Origin: Hyalangium versicolor
GTDB taxonomy: Bacteria; Myxococcota; Myxococcia; Myxococcales; Myxococcaceae
Assembly: GCF_020103695.1 (NCBI RefSeq)
Contig: NZ_JAHXBF010000012.1
Location: 1-64,000 of the forward strand
Length of the DNA: 64,000 nucleotides
Direction: 5' to 3'
Below the pieces are notes generated by a model. The model was not told where the DNA came from. It saw nothing but the letters and a program-made list of their open reading frames with translations, and ran no database searches. The translations under genes were made by a program, and so were the position numbers. Numbering within the stretch: position 1 is the first letter of the stretch; each line of letters opens with the position of its first letter. Positions 29,497 through 38,479 of the stretch are shown here, piece by piece.

Positions 29497-30378
29497 CTAC
29501 CCGACCACCCGGTTCCGTCCCGCCTTCTTGGCCCGGTACAGGTTGGCGTCCGCCACCTTGATGAACTGCGTCGGCTCGGTCATGTCCCGCTCCATCTCCG
29601 CCACGCCGATGGAGATGGTGACCGGGATCTCCTTGTCCTCGAAGACGAACGCCTTCTCTTCGATGAGCTTGCGGATCTTCTCCGCGAACAGCCGCGCCTT
29701 GTCCGGCCCGTCCTCGGGCATCACCAGCGCGAACTCCTCGCCGCCGTAGCGCGCGAAGCACTGCTCGCGCCGCACCAGCCGCTTGATGGACTGGGCCAGC
29801 TCGCGCAGCACGTAGTCACCCGCCAGGTGCCCGTGCACGTCGTTGATCTTCTTGAAGTGGTCGATGTCGAACATCATCAACGTCAGCGCCCGGTGGTAGC
29901 GGTGCGAGCGCCCCATCTCCCGCTCGAGGTACTCGAGGAAGTAGCGCTTGTTGTTGATGCCCGTGAGGCCATCCGCGATCGTCAGCGTGTAGATGGTCTC
30001 GTGGTACTGCGTCTCGATGTTGGCCCCGTCCAGGAACTTGAAGATGGAGCCGCCCACCTTGATCAAATCACCGCTGCGCAGCGGCTGCGCACCGAGCACC
30101 TCCTGATCATTGAGGAAGGTGCCGTTCGTGGACTTCAGGTCCTCCACGAACATGCGGTCGTGACTGCCAAAGATGCGCGCGTGGCGGCGGGATACGTTGT
30201 CCAGGTCCACGACGATCTGATTGTTCTCGTCGCGGCCGATTGTGTACTCCCTGTCGTCCAGCACGTACTTCTTGCCCAGCTCGGGCCCGTGGATCTGAAC
30301 GAGGCAGCAATCCCGGTTGACCGCGCTAGGAGCCTTGACCGTGGTGATCTTGGTGACCCGCGTCTCGTCGGAAGCCAT
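29497..30378 (-). CDS. FHA-GGDEF diguanylate cyclase
   Basis: A 293-residue cytoplasmic protein. Residues about 30-115 form a phosphothreonine-binding FHA domain (TIGRDENN, SRRHARI, LKSTNGTFLN). Residues 130-290 form a GGDEF domain with an intact active site RYGGEEFAL near 208. The inhibitory I-site RxxD five residues before GGEEF is absent (the segment reads RREQ), so product inhibition is probably lost. FHA-linked cyclases can be switched by Ser/Thr kinases, which are abundant here. The 270-bp divergent gap to glgC (30379-30648) holds no other gene. Confidence 0.95.
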   Translation of the reverse strand: MASDETRVTKITTVKAPSAVNRDCCLVQIHGPELGKKYVLDDREYTIGRDENNQIVVDLDNVSRRHARIFGSHDRMFVEDLKSTNGTFLNDQEVLGAQPLRSGDLIKVGGSIFKFLDGANIETQYHETIYTLTIADGLTGINNKRYFLEYLEREMGRSHRYHRALTLMMFDIDHFKKINDVHGHLAGDYVLRELAQSIKRLVRREQCFARYGGEEFALVMPEDGPDKARLFAEKIRKLIEEKAFVFEDKEIPVTISIGVAEMERDMTEPTQFIKVADANLYRAKKAGRNRVVG

Positions 30379-30648
30379 CGAAAACTAGGAATACCACGCC
30401 TCACTGGATGGAAGCCATGTAGGCGGGGATCAACCCACCCAGCGAGTAGGCGGGAGCTTCCCCGAGGGACGGGGCTACACCTACACGTAGCGCGTCCTTC
30501 CTTCCGGAGTGGAATTCCAGGTGGGGGGCCCCGGCGTTCTCCAGGATTCAAGAGGGGAGGCGAGCGCGGTTGGGCACTCAACGAACGGGAGCGGCCGAGC
30601 GCTGCCGCCCTTGTCGGCCCGTGAGGCGCGGCTAACGTCCGCGCGCAT

Positions 30649-31878
30649 ATGGCAAAGCTGCTGGCGATGATTCTGGCAGGTGGTGCAGGGACCCGGCTCG
30701 AGCCGCTCACGCGTGAGCGCGCCAAGCCCGCCGTCCCCTTCGGGGGCCGGTACCGCATCATCGACTTCGTTCTCTCCAACTTCGCGAACTCGGGCGTGTA
30801 CCGGATGAAGGTGCTCACCCAGTACAAGAGCGACTCGCTGAACAACCACCTGTCCCGGGCCTGGAGGATGACGGCCTTCCTGGGCCACTACGTCGAGTCG
30901 GTGCCCGCGCAGATGCGCACCGGCATGGACTGGTACAAGGGCAGCGCGGACGCCATCTACCAGAACCTCAACATCATCACGGACGAGGAGCCGGACTACA
31001 TCTTCGTCTTCGGCGCGGATCACGTGTACCGCATGGATGTGAGGCAGATGCTGGACTTCCACACGGCCAAGAAGGCCGCGTGCACGGTGGCCGCCATCCC
31101 GGTGCCCATCGAGCAGGGCCGCGAGTTCGGCATCATCGACGTGGGGCCGGACGGGCAGATGCGCCAGTTCCTGGAGAAGCCCAAGGATCCGCCGCCCATG
31201 CCGGGCAATCCGAAGATGTGCCTGGCGTCCATGGGCAACTACCTGTTCAGCACGGACGTGCTGGTGCAGGAGGTGGTGCGGGACGCGGCGGACGAGGCCA
31301 GCGCGCACGACTTCGGCAAGTCCATCATCAGCCAGTTGTACAAGCGCGCGCCGGTGTACGTGTACGACTTCGCGCAGAACCGGGTGGCGGGCCAGGAGGA
31401 GAAGGAGCGCGGCTACTGGCGGGACGTGGGAAACATCGACGTGTACTTCCAGTCCAACATGGATCTGGCCGAGGTGGACCCCGTCTTCAACCTCTACAAT
31501 GACCGGTGGCCCATCTACACGGCGGCGCACAACCTTCCGCCAGCCAAGTTCGTCTTCGCGGACCGGGACAACAAGCGCGTGGGCAACGCCACGGACTCGC
31601 TGGTGTCCGAGGGCTGCATCATCTCGGGCGGCTCGGTGAACCGCTCCATCCTGTCGCCCAAGGTCCGCGTGCACTCGTACTCGGAGGTGGAGGACAGCAT
31701 CCTCTTCGAGAACGTCTCCATCGGCCGGCGCTGCCGCATCAAGCGCGCGATCATCGACAAGAACGTGGAGATCCCCCCGGGGATGACGATTGGGTATGAC
31801 TTGGAGGAAGACAAGCGGCGCTTCCACGTCACATCGGGCGGCGTGGTGGTCATCCCCAAGGGCATGAAGGTGGCGTGA
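30649..31878 (+). CDS. glgC: Glucose-1-phosphate adenylyltransferase GlgC
   Basis: A 409-residue ADP-glucose pyrophosphorylase, the committed step of bacterial glycogen synthesis. The nucleotidyltransferase signature [13 protein letters not shown] begins at residue 9 and is followed by KPAVPFGG. Residues about 300-400 form the left-handed beta-helix with hexapeptide repeats ([20 protein letters not shown]). Length is normal. With glgX and treY it gives the window both ends of glycogen turnover, though they are not in one operon. Confidence 0.96.
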   Translation: MAKLLAMILAGGAGTRLEPLTRERAKPAVPFGGRYRIIDFVLSNFANSGVYRMKVLTQYKSDSLNNHLSRAWRMTAFLGHYVESVPAQMRTGMDWYKGSADAIYQNLNIITDEEPDYIFVFGADHVYRMDVRQMLDFHTAKKAACTVAAIPVPIEQGREFGIIDVGPDGQMRQFLEKPKDPPPMPGNPKMCLASMGNYLFSTDVLVQEVVRDAADEASAHDFGKSIISQLYKRAPVYVYDFAQNRVAGQEEKERGYWRDVGNIDVYFQSNMDLAEVDPVFNLYNDRWPIYTAAHNLPPAKFVFADRDNKRVGNATDSLVSEGCIISGGSVNRSILSPKVRVHSYSEVEDSILFENVSIGRRCRIKRAIIDKNVEIPPGMTIGYDLEEDKRRFHVTSGGVVVIPKGMKVA

Positions 31879-31882
31879 CGCC

Positions 31883-32425
31883 TTGGCGCGAGGGCTGAGC
31901 CTCCGGCCGGCGACTCCGGGAGACCGGCCGGCGCTGTGGCGGATCCACTCCCGCTCCGTGGAGGCGCTCTGCGAGGGCGCCTACTCCCCGCGCGAGATCC
32001 AGACGTGGGTGGAGTTGCTGCGCCCGGAGGGGTACCTGCGGCCAGAGCAGCCTCGCACGGTGCTGGTGGCCGAGCGCGGCCGGCACCTGGTGGGCTTCGG
32101 GCAACTGGACGCCTTCCTGGGAGAGCTGGAGGCGCTCTACGTGGTGCCCGAGGAGGCGGGGTGCGGCGTGGGCTCGGTGCTGCTGGCCTCGCTGGAGGAG
32201 TTGGCGTGGCGGGCCGGAGCGCGGGGAATGAGCCTGGATGCCAGCCTCAACGCGGAGCGCTTCTACCAGGCGCGGGGCTACGTGCGGCTCCACGCGGCGC
32301 GGCGCATCCTCACCTCGGAGGTGCAGCTGGCCTGCGTGCGGATGCGCAAGCAGCGGCCGGTACCACCGCTGCGGCTCGGGGAGCGCCGGGGCGACTCCTT
32401 CACCTCGCCCCGCCCCGAGCCGTGA
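31883..32425 (+). CDS. GNAT-family N-acetyltransferase
   Basis: A 180-residue GNAT enzyme. The acetyl-CoA-binding segment is GELEALYVVPEEAGCGVGSVL near residue 75 (V-P-E-x-x-G-x-G-V-G), followed by SLNAERFYQARGY, the usual motif B. The start is TTG at 31883, 4 nt after the glgC stop, so it is probably co-transcribed with glgC. The Pro/Arg-rich tail after residue 150 is extra to the domain. The acceptor substrate is unknown. Confidence 0.85.
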   Translation: MARGLSLRPATPGDRPALWRIHSRSVEALCEGAYSPREIQTWVELLRPEGYLRPEQPRTVLVAERGRHLVGFGQLDAFLGELEALYVVPEEAGCGVGSVLLASLEELAWRAGARGMSLDASLNAERFYQARGYVRLHAARRILTSEVQLACVRMRKQRPVPPLRLGERRGDSFTSPRPEP

Positions 32426-32427
32426 AA

Positions 32428-32459
32428 CGGAGCCCCGCCGCGCATCGGGCCGGGCTCCG
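32428..32459. terminator. Bidirectional terminator hairpin
   Basis: CGGAGCCC pairs with GGGCTCCG across a 16-nt loop, located between the converging acetyltransferase and membrane-protein genes. No U-tract is present. Confidence 0.5.
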
Positions 32460-32470
32460 GCTCATCGCCG

Positions 32471-32920
32471 TTACGAGCGCGGGAAGGCGGCCTTGACCTC
32501 GGGCTTGTTGAGGATGATCAGCGACCAGATGCCGATCGGAATGCCGATACAGCAGCACGAACCGAAGCAGGGAATGATCGCGATGATGGAGGCCGCCATC
32601 GCCAGCCCGTAGCTCTCCAGGTTCTTCATCTTCAGGCCACCGAAGAGGGTGACGCCGCCGAGGCCGAGCTGGAAGATGCTGCTGAAGATGCCGCCCTTGC
32701 TCGTGGCGGCGAGGATGGACTTCGCTCCCTCTGGGAGCTGCGGGTTGTTGAGCATCTGCTCCATGGCGGCCTGGTTGGCCCCCGTGAGCGCCTGGACGAC
32801 GCCCCACAGCGCCGCCAGGACGGAGATGCCGCCCACCACCATCAAGAGAATGGCCGGTGTGCTCACCTGCTCGCGCGCATTGCCGCCGCCAGCCCCGGCG
32901 CTGCTATCCATGTTGTCCAT
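32471..32920 (-). CDS. Small polytopic membrane protein
   Basis: A 149-residue protein with about four hydrophobic helices (residues 22-45, 75-95, 100-125, 126-140). The C-terminal segment CIGIPIGIWSLIILNKPEVK is a motif common in small bacterial membrane proteins of unknown function. GGGAGGGGAAG lies right before the ATG, a strong ribosome-binding site. Unusual cysteine cluster SCCC near residue 125. No function can be assigned. The 255-bp divergent gap to the sensor kinase (32921-33175) shows no other gene. Confidence 0.75.
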   Translation of the reverse strand: MDNMDSSAGAGGGNAREQVSTPAILLMVVGGISVLAALWGVVQALTGANQAAMEQMLNNPQLPEGAKSILAATSKGGIFSSIFQLGLGGVTLFGGLKMKNLESYGLAMAASIIAIIPCFGSCCCIGIPIGIWSLIILNKPEVKAAFPRS

Positions 32921-33175
32921 CTTCCCCTCCCTGAGTTCACTTCGATGGGTTTGGTGCCGGGCGCTCCGCCCGCACGCGCGCGATTCCACATGGCGAGCCC
33001 CTACTCCGCCAGTGAATAAGCATGGCCCGAAGGGGAATTTCCCCACCGCCTCGGCCGCCTCGGGCCTGGAACTTCCGCCTTGGAAAAGGACGACCCTCGC
33101 GGCATCAAGCGTTCACTGAGAAACGAACCCCTTGTGAAGCGTGACCACCCCCAGACGCTGTGTGAGTCTCCCGCC

Positions 33176-35656
33176 ATGGATGTGCTGGATCGGGTCCGCG
33201 TCGAGTGGGCGGCCACGGTGTTCGGGCTGCTCGTCGGGATCACGATGGTGTACGTGCCCTACGAGTTCGGCTCGAGCCCCTTCCAGACCATCTACACCCA
33301 TGTCCGCCTGCTGGGCGGGATGTTCCTGGTGGGCTCCATCGCCCAGATTGCCTGCCTGCTGTACCCCTCGTGGCCCGTGGGGATTGGCTGGCTCGGGCGC
33401 GCGCTGTTCCTGGGCGCGCTGGGGACCTATTGGTGGGCCGTCAGCCTCGTGTCGGGAGGACTGACGGGAGCCTTCCTCTATCCCCTGATGACAGCTTCCA
33501 TGATCGCCGAGGCACTCCCCCGCTGGCGCGGCCGGGGGCTGTTCTCCGCATTCCTCGCCGTGGTGGCCGTGGGCTTCGCGGGGCTCATGCTGGCCGAGCC
33601 CACCGCGTTCGGACCGGTTCTCTACTCGTCGCTCCAGCCCATCGTCCGTCCCGTAGGCGTGCTCTACCTGAGTGCCGGAGTGCTGCTGACCTTCGGGCTC
33701 ATCCGCCGGCGGCCGGGGCTCAGCCGCCTGGCCCTCGGCGTGCTCGGCGCCCTGTTCCTGCACATGGCCTTCGTCCTCGCCGTCGCGGTGTCGTGGATCG
33801 GCATGGAGCTGTACCTCGTCCTGGCGGCCGGGTGTTTCCTCGTGGTGCTCATGCGCCGCCTCCCCCAGCCCTCCGGGGTCCGCTGGCGGCTGTTCCGGGG
33901 CATGGCGATCGCCTCGGTCCTCCCAGTGCTGGCGGTGGGGGCACTGGCCTCCTTCGTGGCGCAGCGGGCCATCGAGCGCGAGCTGCGAAGCAAGGCGGAG
34001 ACCGCCGTCGACTCCGAGGTCGCCTGGCTGGAGCAGAACGTGGCGGCGGCGCGGAACGTGCTCCGAGCCCAGGCGCAGGAGCCCGCGTTCCTGGCCGCCA
34101 CCCGCTCGAGGGACATCGCCACCCTGGAGGCCCGGGTCCACCAGTTCGAGAACCAGTCCGGGCAGTTCGACGCGGCCTGGATGCTGGATGGCACGGGCAC
34201 CACGCTGGTGCCCTCCGTGGCGCTCGGGAGCCTGCGCGGCCACTTCGCGCACCGAGAGTACTTCCAGCGAGCACAGCAGGCGCGGCACGAGTCCGAGGTG
34301 TTCCTCTCGCAACCCTTCCTCGGAGCGGGCGGACAACCCGTCGTCGTCTTCGCCATCCCGGTAGACGTGGAGGCCGAACACCCGGCCGTCCTCGTCGGCG
34401 CCCTGTCCCTGCCCCGCCTGCGGCTCCAGCGGACGCTCGCCGCGAGGAGCTACCACGTGGAGCTGTTCGACCAGCGGGACGGCGCCCTGCTGCGAGAGAC
34501 GGATCGAAACGACGTGCTCACCCGTGCGCCCATCCTGGATCTCGTCGACGCGGCGGACCTCTCCACGCCCATGGGCATGAACGAAGCCTTCGAGCCCTCC
34601 GGGCGCCGCCTGCTGGTGGCCCATGCCCAGGTGCCCGGCACGCCCTGGACGGTGGTGGTCACCGCCTACCTGCGCGAGGCCTTCGCGCCCCTGACGCGAT
34701 TGAGCGCCCTCGTGGTGGGCATCGCGCTGCTGGCGGGCGCCGTCGCGCTGCTGCTGTCCCGGTGGGCGGGCCGGGACGTGGCGCAGCGGCTCGAGGCGCT
34801 CCGGGATGGCTTCGCCGCGCTGGGCACGTTGCCGCTCGAGCACCCCGTGCCGGCCCGAGGGAATGACGAGCTGGCCCAGCTCACCTCGGGATTCAACGAG
34901 ATGGCGGCCCGCATCGAGCGCACCCAGCAGGAGCTGCGCGAGGCGGTGGCCCTCCGAGACCAGTTCCTCTCCATGGCCAGCCACGAGCTGCGCACGCCCC
35001 TGACGCCGCTCAAGGCCACGGTCGCGATGCTGCTCCGGCAGGAAGCGGGAGTCCCACCGCTCAGCCCGGACAAGCAGCGCTCGACGATCATGCGGCTGCA
35101 GCGGCAGGTGGATCGCCTCACGCGGCTGGTGGGGGACATGCTGGACGTGTCGCGCATGCAGTCCGGGCGCTTCTCCCTGAACCGCACCCCGTTGGAGGTA
35201 GGCGCGCTGGCTCGCGAAGTCGTCGACCGCATCCAACACTCCCGGCCGGAGCGGAGCGCGCCCATTCAGCTCGAACTCCCCGAGGGTCCGCTGACGGGCG
35301 AGTGGGACGAGCAACGCCTGGATCAGCTCCTGACGAATCTGATCGAGAACGCGGTGCGGTACTCCCCGCCGGACACCCCCATCCAGGTCCGCATCCATCC
35401 CGAGGACGGCGACGCGCTGCTCGAGGTGGAGGACCGGGGCATCGGCATCTCCGCCGAGAGCCTGCCGCACCTGTTCGCGCCGTTCTACCGGGCGCAGAAC
35501 GCGGCCCTGCACTACGCCGGAGGGTTGGGACTCGGACTGGCCATCTGCCGGGAGATCGTCGAGCGCCACGGCGGCACGCTGTGGGCCACCAGCGCGGGGC
35601 CGGGCCAGGGCAGCCGCTTCTCCGTTCGCCTGCCGAGGGCCGCTCCTTCGGGGTAG
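33176..35656 (+). CDS. Membrane-bound sensor histidine kinase with extracytoplasmic sensor
   Basis: An 826-residue sensor kinase. Residues 1-235 contain about eight transmembrane helices. A helix near 245-265 leads into an extracytoplasmic sensor of about 240 residues with dCache-like features (VAWLEQNVAAARNVLRAQ, EYFQRA, VFAIPV). A second helix (LVVGIALLAGAVALLLS near 510) precedes a HAMP region, then HisKA (SHELRTPLTPLKA, phospho-His near 603) and HATPase (NLIENAVRYSPP near 720, DRGIGIS, GLGLGLAI). No receiver domain or response regulator is adjacent, so it is an orphan kinase. The ligand is unknown. An upstream in-frame start at 33080 is possible but would add charged sequence before the first helix. 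Confidence 0.92.
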   Translation: MDVLDRVRVEWAATVFGLLVGITMVYVPYEFGSSPFQTIYTHVRLLGGMFLVGSIAQIACLLYPSWPVGIGWLGRALFLGALGTYWWAVSLVSGGLTGAFLYPLMTASMIAEALPRWRGRGLFSAFLAVVAVGFAGLMLAEPTAFGPVLYSSLQPIVRPVGVLYLSAGVLLTFGLIRRRPGLSRLALGVLGALFLHMAFVLAVAVSWIGMELYLVLAAGCFLVVLMRRLPQPSGVRWRLFRGMAIASVLPVLAVGALASFVAQRAIERELRSKAETAVDSEVAWLEQNVAAARNVLRAQAQEPAFLAATRSRDIATLEARVHQFENQSGQFDAAWMLDGTGTTLVPSVALGSLRGHFAHREYFQRAQQARHESEVFLSQPFLGAGGQPVVVFAIPVDVEAEHPAVLVGALSLPRLRLQRTLAARSYHVELFDQRDGALLRETDRNDVLTRAPILDLVDAADLSTPMGMNEAFEPSGRRLLVAHAQVPGTPWTVVVTAYLREAFAPLTRLSALVVGIALLAGAVALLLSRWAGRDVAQRLEALRDGFAALGTLPLEHPVPARGNDELAQLTSGFNEMAARIERTQQELREAVALRDQFLSMASHELRTPLTPLKATVAMLLRQEAGVPPLSPDKQRSTIMRLQRQVDRLTRLVGDMLDVSRMQSGRFSLNRTPLEVGALAREVVDRIQHSRPERSAPIQLELPEGPLTGEWDEQRLDQLLTNLIENAVRYSPPDTPIQVRIHPEDGDALLEVEDRGIGISAESLPHLFAPFYRAQNAALHYAGGLGLGLAICREIVERHGGTLWATSAGPGQGSRFSVRLPRAAPSG

Positions 35657-35728
35657 AAAGGCGCCCGGGTCACACCCGGCCACTGGACCCGGGGTTGAGT
35701 CCATTGCACGATGGGGGAGGAACTTCCC

Positions 35729-37273
35729 ATGGCGAACAAGCAGAGGGGTCCCCTACCACCGGTGCTCTCCTCCGAGGAGACTCGCGTCAAGCCTCCCCAG
35801 GAGGAGGACGAAGAGGATGCAGCGGAACTACCTCCCGAGCCTCCCACGTGGGACGAGGACAGGGACTCGACGCGGCTGATGCCCAACGCCGCGCCCCCCG
35901 GTGATGAGAACGAGGGGGACCCGTTGGATGACGCGACCCCGCCCGTGCCTCGGAAGATCGATCCTGTCCCCTACGATGACGACGTCCAGGGGCCGGACGA
36001 AGCCACGCGCAACATCCCTCTGAAGGCGGGGGCGCGGCCGGCACTGCAGGGCCCGGACGACTCGACGCGTCCCATCCCTCGGAAGACGGGGGCGCGGCCG
36101 GCACTGCAGGACCCGGACGACGCGACACGCCCCATCCCTCGGAAGACAGGGGCACGACCGGCGCTCCAGGACTCGGACGACTCGACGCGTCCCATCCCTC
36201 GGAAGACGGGGGCACGGCCGGCCCTGCAGGACTCGGATGATTCCACGCGTCCCATCCCTCGGAAGACGGGGACACGGCAGGCCCTGCAGGACTCGGATGA
36301 CGCACCGCGTCCTCCCGCTCGGAAGTCTGGCGTGACGCCCTCGGTGGGCAAGCAGGCGGCTCCCCTGCCCTGGGATGCGGGAGAGAATGAGGCGGCCGCG
36401 CTCCCGACTCGGGCCCAGTCGCTGCCTCCCATCGCCTCGGGGCCGCACCAAGCCCTGGTGTCTCCTCCGAGCGGCCCACCGGTCCTCGTTCCGATGCATA
36501 CGGAGCCGCACTACATCCCCCAGGCGCCCATCGTTCCGGTCGTCACCCAGCCCAACTACATTCCTCCCCCGCCGGCGGCTCCCACCCCCGTCATCACGTC
36601 TCCCAACTACGTTCCGCCGCCGCCGGCCGTCGTGACACCCGTAGTCACCGCGCCGCACCTGCTGCCGCCGCTCCAGCCCCTGCCCGTGAATGCGACTCCG
36701 CCGGGCGAGGAGCTGAGGACGGCGTTCTCGAACAAGGCGGCGATGGTCGCGGATCTCATCAAGGCGACGTTCGCGCGCCGGAGCTACGGCACGGCATCCT
36801 ACCGCCTGCGCATCGACGAGCCGGACGGGCCCAGCACCGCGGGAGGGCTGTTGGCCCGGCAGCCCATCTCGCTCGTGTCGAACCTGGAGACGGCGCCCGC
36901 GGTGGTCTGCGGCTGGGTGGACGTGGCCAAGAAGGAAGCCCAACTGCGCAGCTACGCCGTGGTGGAGCGGCGGCACAAGGCCCGCTACGCCGCAGCGCCG
37001 GACATCACCGACGAGGAGTACGAGCGGTTCCTCAACGAGTTGGTGGAGACGCTGTTCTACGGCGGCATCAAGATCGTCGTGCAGATCCCTGATGATCCGG
37101 ATCCGACGCAGGCGCAGGGTGCGCAGGCGCAGGGCGTCCAGGCGAAGGCTCGCGGTGGGGGCCGCTCGTCCGTGGGGACATTGCTGCTGGTGATCATTGT
37201 GTTCGCCCTGGGGCTCTTCGTGGGCATGAACATGGAGCGGCTGACCGCCTCGTTCCGAGCGCTCGGGCAGTAG
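35729..37273 (+). CDS. Tandem-repeat, Pro-rich protein with C-terminal membrane anchor
   Basis: A 514-residue protein. Residues 90-209 are six 20-residue repeats around DDSTRPIPRKTGARPALQ. A second Pro-rich array follows (about residues 252-320; PNYIPPPPAAPTPVI type, 17-18 residues each). Residues about 325-465 form a folded cytoplasmic region, and the last 30 residues hold one hydrophobic helix (GTLLLVIIVFALGLFVG), so the protein is tail-anchored with its repeats in the cytoplasm. The ATG at 35729 has GGGGGAGGAA 6 nt upstream and is preferred over 35711. Function unknown. The repeats contain Thr-Arg-x-Ile, the form read by some FHA domains when phosphorylated. Confidence 0.8.
   Translation: MANKQRGPLPPVLSSEETRVKPPQEEDEEDAAELPPEPPTWDEDRDSTRLMPNAAPPGDENEGDPLDDATPPVPRKIDPVPYDDDVQGPDEATRNIPLKAGARPALQGPDDSTRPIPRKTGARPALQDPDDATRPIPRKTGARPALQDSDDSTRPIPRKTGARPALQDSDDSTRPIPRKTGTRQALQDSDDAPRPPARKSGVTPSVGKQAAPLPWDAGENEAAALPTRAQSLPPIASGPHQALVSPPSGPPVLVPMHTEPHYIPQAPIVPVVTQPNYIPPPPAAPTPVITSPNYVPPPPAVVTPVVTAPHLLPPLQPLPVNATPPGEELRTAFSNKAAMVADLIKATFARRSYGTASYRLRIDEPDGPSTAGGLLARQPISLVSNLETAPAVVCGWVDVAKKEAQLRSYAVVERRHKARYAAAPDITDEEYERFLNELVETLFYGGIKIVVQIPDDPDPTQAQGAQAQGVQAKARGGGRSSVGTLLLVIIVFALGLFVGMNMERLTASFRALGQ
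35996..36355 (+). repeat. Six 60-bp in-frame tandem repeats
   Basis: Exact period of 60 bp (20 codons); the units start at 35996, 36056, 36116, 36176, 36236 and 36296. The middle four are near-identical, the first and last have diverged. Such arrays tend to vary in copy number between strains. Confidence 0.9.
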
Positions 37274-37276
37274 GAC

Positions 37277-38479
37277 ATGACCTCCCGTCACGCGCGTTTC
37301 CTCTTCCTTCTGGCAGCATGTGTCCTCGTCACGGGCTGCCCGCGCCCATGGACTCCGGCGACGCGGCCCGAGGACGCGCTGCGCGAACCGTCCGGCTCGC
37401 TGGAGCTGCGGGACGATGGACAGCCCGCAGCGCTCCGGGCGGCGATCGCGGAGAGCCTGACCTGGCTGAAGACGCGGCCCGTGGATCAGCCCTTCGTCTT
37501 CGGCCCGCGAGTGGTGCCAGCCGCCGAGCTGCGTGCGGCCCTCGAGCGCCTGCAAGCGCGCCTCACCAATGGCCTGACTCCAGCGGAACTCACGGCGCGC
37601 GTCCTCGCGGAATTCGAGCCCCTGGAGGCCGCGGGAGGCGAGGACGGCCAGGTCCTCTTCACGGGCTACTACGAGCCGGCGATCGAGGCGAGCCTCACCC
37701 GGACGACCGAGTACGCCACACCCATCTACGGAGCCCCGAAGGATCTGATCGAAGTTCCCCTGGAACCCTTCGCCGAGCGCTTCAAGTCGGAGCGCGTCTT
37801 CGGGCGGCTTGAGGGACGGCGGCTGGTGCCCTACTGGAGCCGGGGGGAGATCCGTGGCGGGAAGCTGAACGGCCAGGGGCTGGAGCTGGCGTGGGCGAAG
37901 GATCCGGTGGCGCTCTTCTTCGTGGAGGTGCAGGGCAGCGGCACGCTGCGGCTTCCGGACGGGAGCGAGCGGCGCATCGGTTATGCGAGCTCGAATGGGC
38001 GACAGTACCGGAGCATCGGCTCGCTGCTCATCCAAGAGGGAGCCATCCCCCGCGAGACCATGTCGATGCAGGCGCTGCGCGCGTGGCTGGCGGCGAACGA
38101 GACCCAGTGCAACCGGGTGCTCGACTACAACGAGTCCTACGTGTTCTTCCGCTTCCTGGAGAGCAGCGCGGTGGGCTCGCTCGGGAGGCCGGTGACGCCG
38201 GGGCGCTCGATCGCCACGGACGCGAAGCTGTTCCCGCGCGGCGCGCTGGCCTTCCTCCAGACAGAGCGGCCGGTGCAGCGCGCGGACGGAACGGTGGAGT
38301 GGCAGCCGTTGTCGCGGTTCATGCTGAACCAGGACACGGGCGGCGCCATCAAGGGCGCCGGGCGTGTGGACATCTTCTGGGGGCGCGGGCCCGAGGCCGA
38401 GCTGTCCGCCGGATTGATGAAGCAGAAGGGGCGGCTGCTCTTCCTCGTCCCGCGCCGGACGGTGGCTCCAGCTCAGTAG
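37277..38479 (+). CDS. mltA: MltA-type lytic murein transglycosylase
   Basis: A 400-residue lipoprotein: signal peptide and lipobox LVTGC (Cys21). It holds the MltA barrel (TGYYEPAIEASL near residue 128, GRLEGRRLVPYWSRGEI) and the 3D domain at the C-terminus, FMLNQDTGGAIKGAGRVDIF, where the Asp of VDIFWGRG matches the catalytic Asp of E. coli MltA. It cleaves peptidoglycan to 1,6-anhydromuropeptides at the outer membrane. It starts 4 bp after the tandem-repeat protein stop, so they are likely co-transcribed. The 3' end overlaps the convergent GH43 gene by 7 bp. Confidence 0.93.
   Translation: MTSRHARFLFLLAACVLVTGCPRPWTPATRPEDALREPSGSLELRDDGQPAALRAAIAESLTWLKTRPVDQPFVFGPRVVPAAELRAALERLQARLTNGLTPAELTARVLAEFEPLEAAGGEDGQVLFTGYYEPAIEASLTRTTEYATPIYGAPKDLIEVPLEPFAERFKSERVFGRLEGRRLVPYWSRGEIRGGKLNGQGLELAWAKDPVALFFVEVQGSGTLRLPDGSERRIGYASSNGRQYRSIGSLLIQEGAIPRETMSMQALRAWLAANETQCNRVLDYNESYVFFRFLESSAVGSLGRPVTPGRSIATDAKLFPRGALAFLQTERPVQRADGTVEWQPLSRFMLNQDTGGAIKGAGRVDIFWGRGPEAELSAGLMKQKGRLLFLVPRRTVAPAQ

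Noticed and set aside
33113-35704. 863-codon minus-strand open frame
   Set aside because: Antisense to the large sensor kinase, whose domains are clear on the plus strand.
35996-36355. CRISPR-like array
   Set aside because: The 60-bp repeats are contiguous without spacers and lie in frame inside a protein gene.
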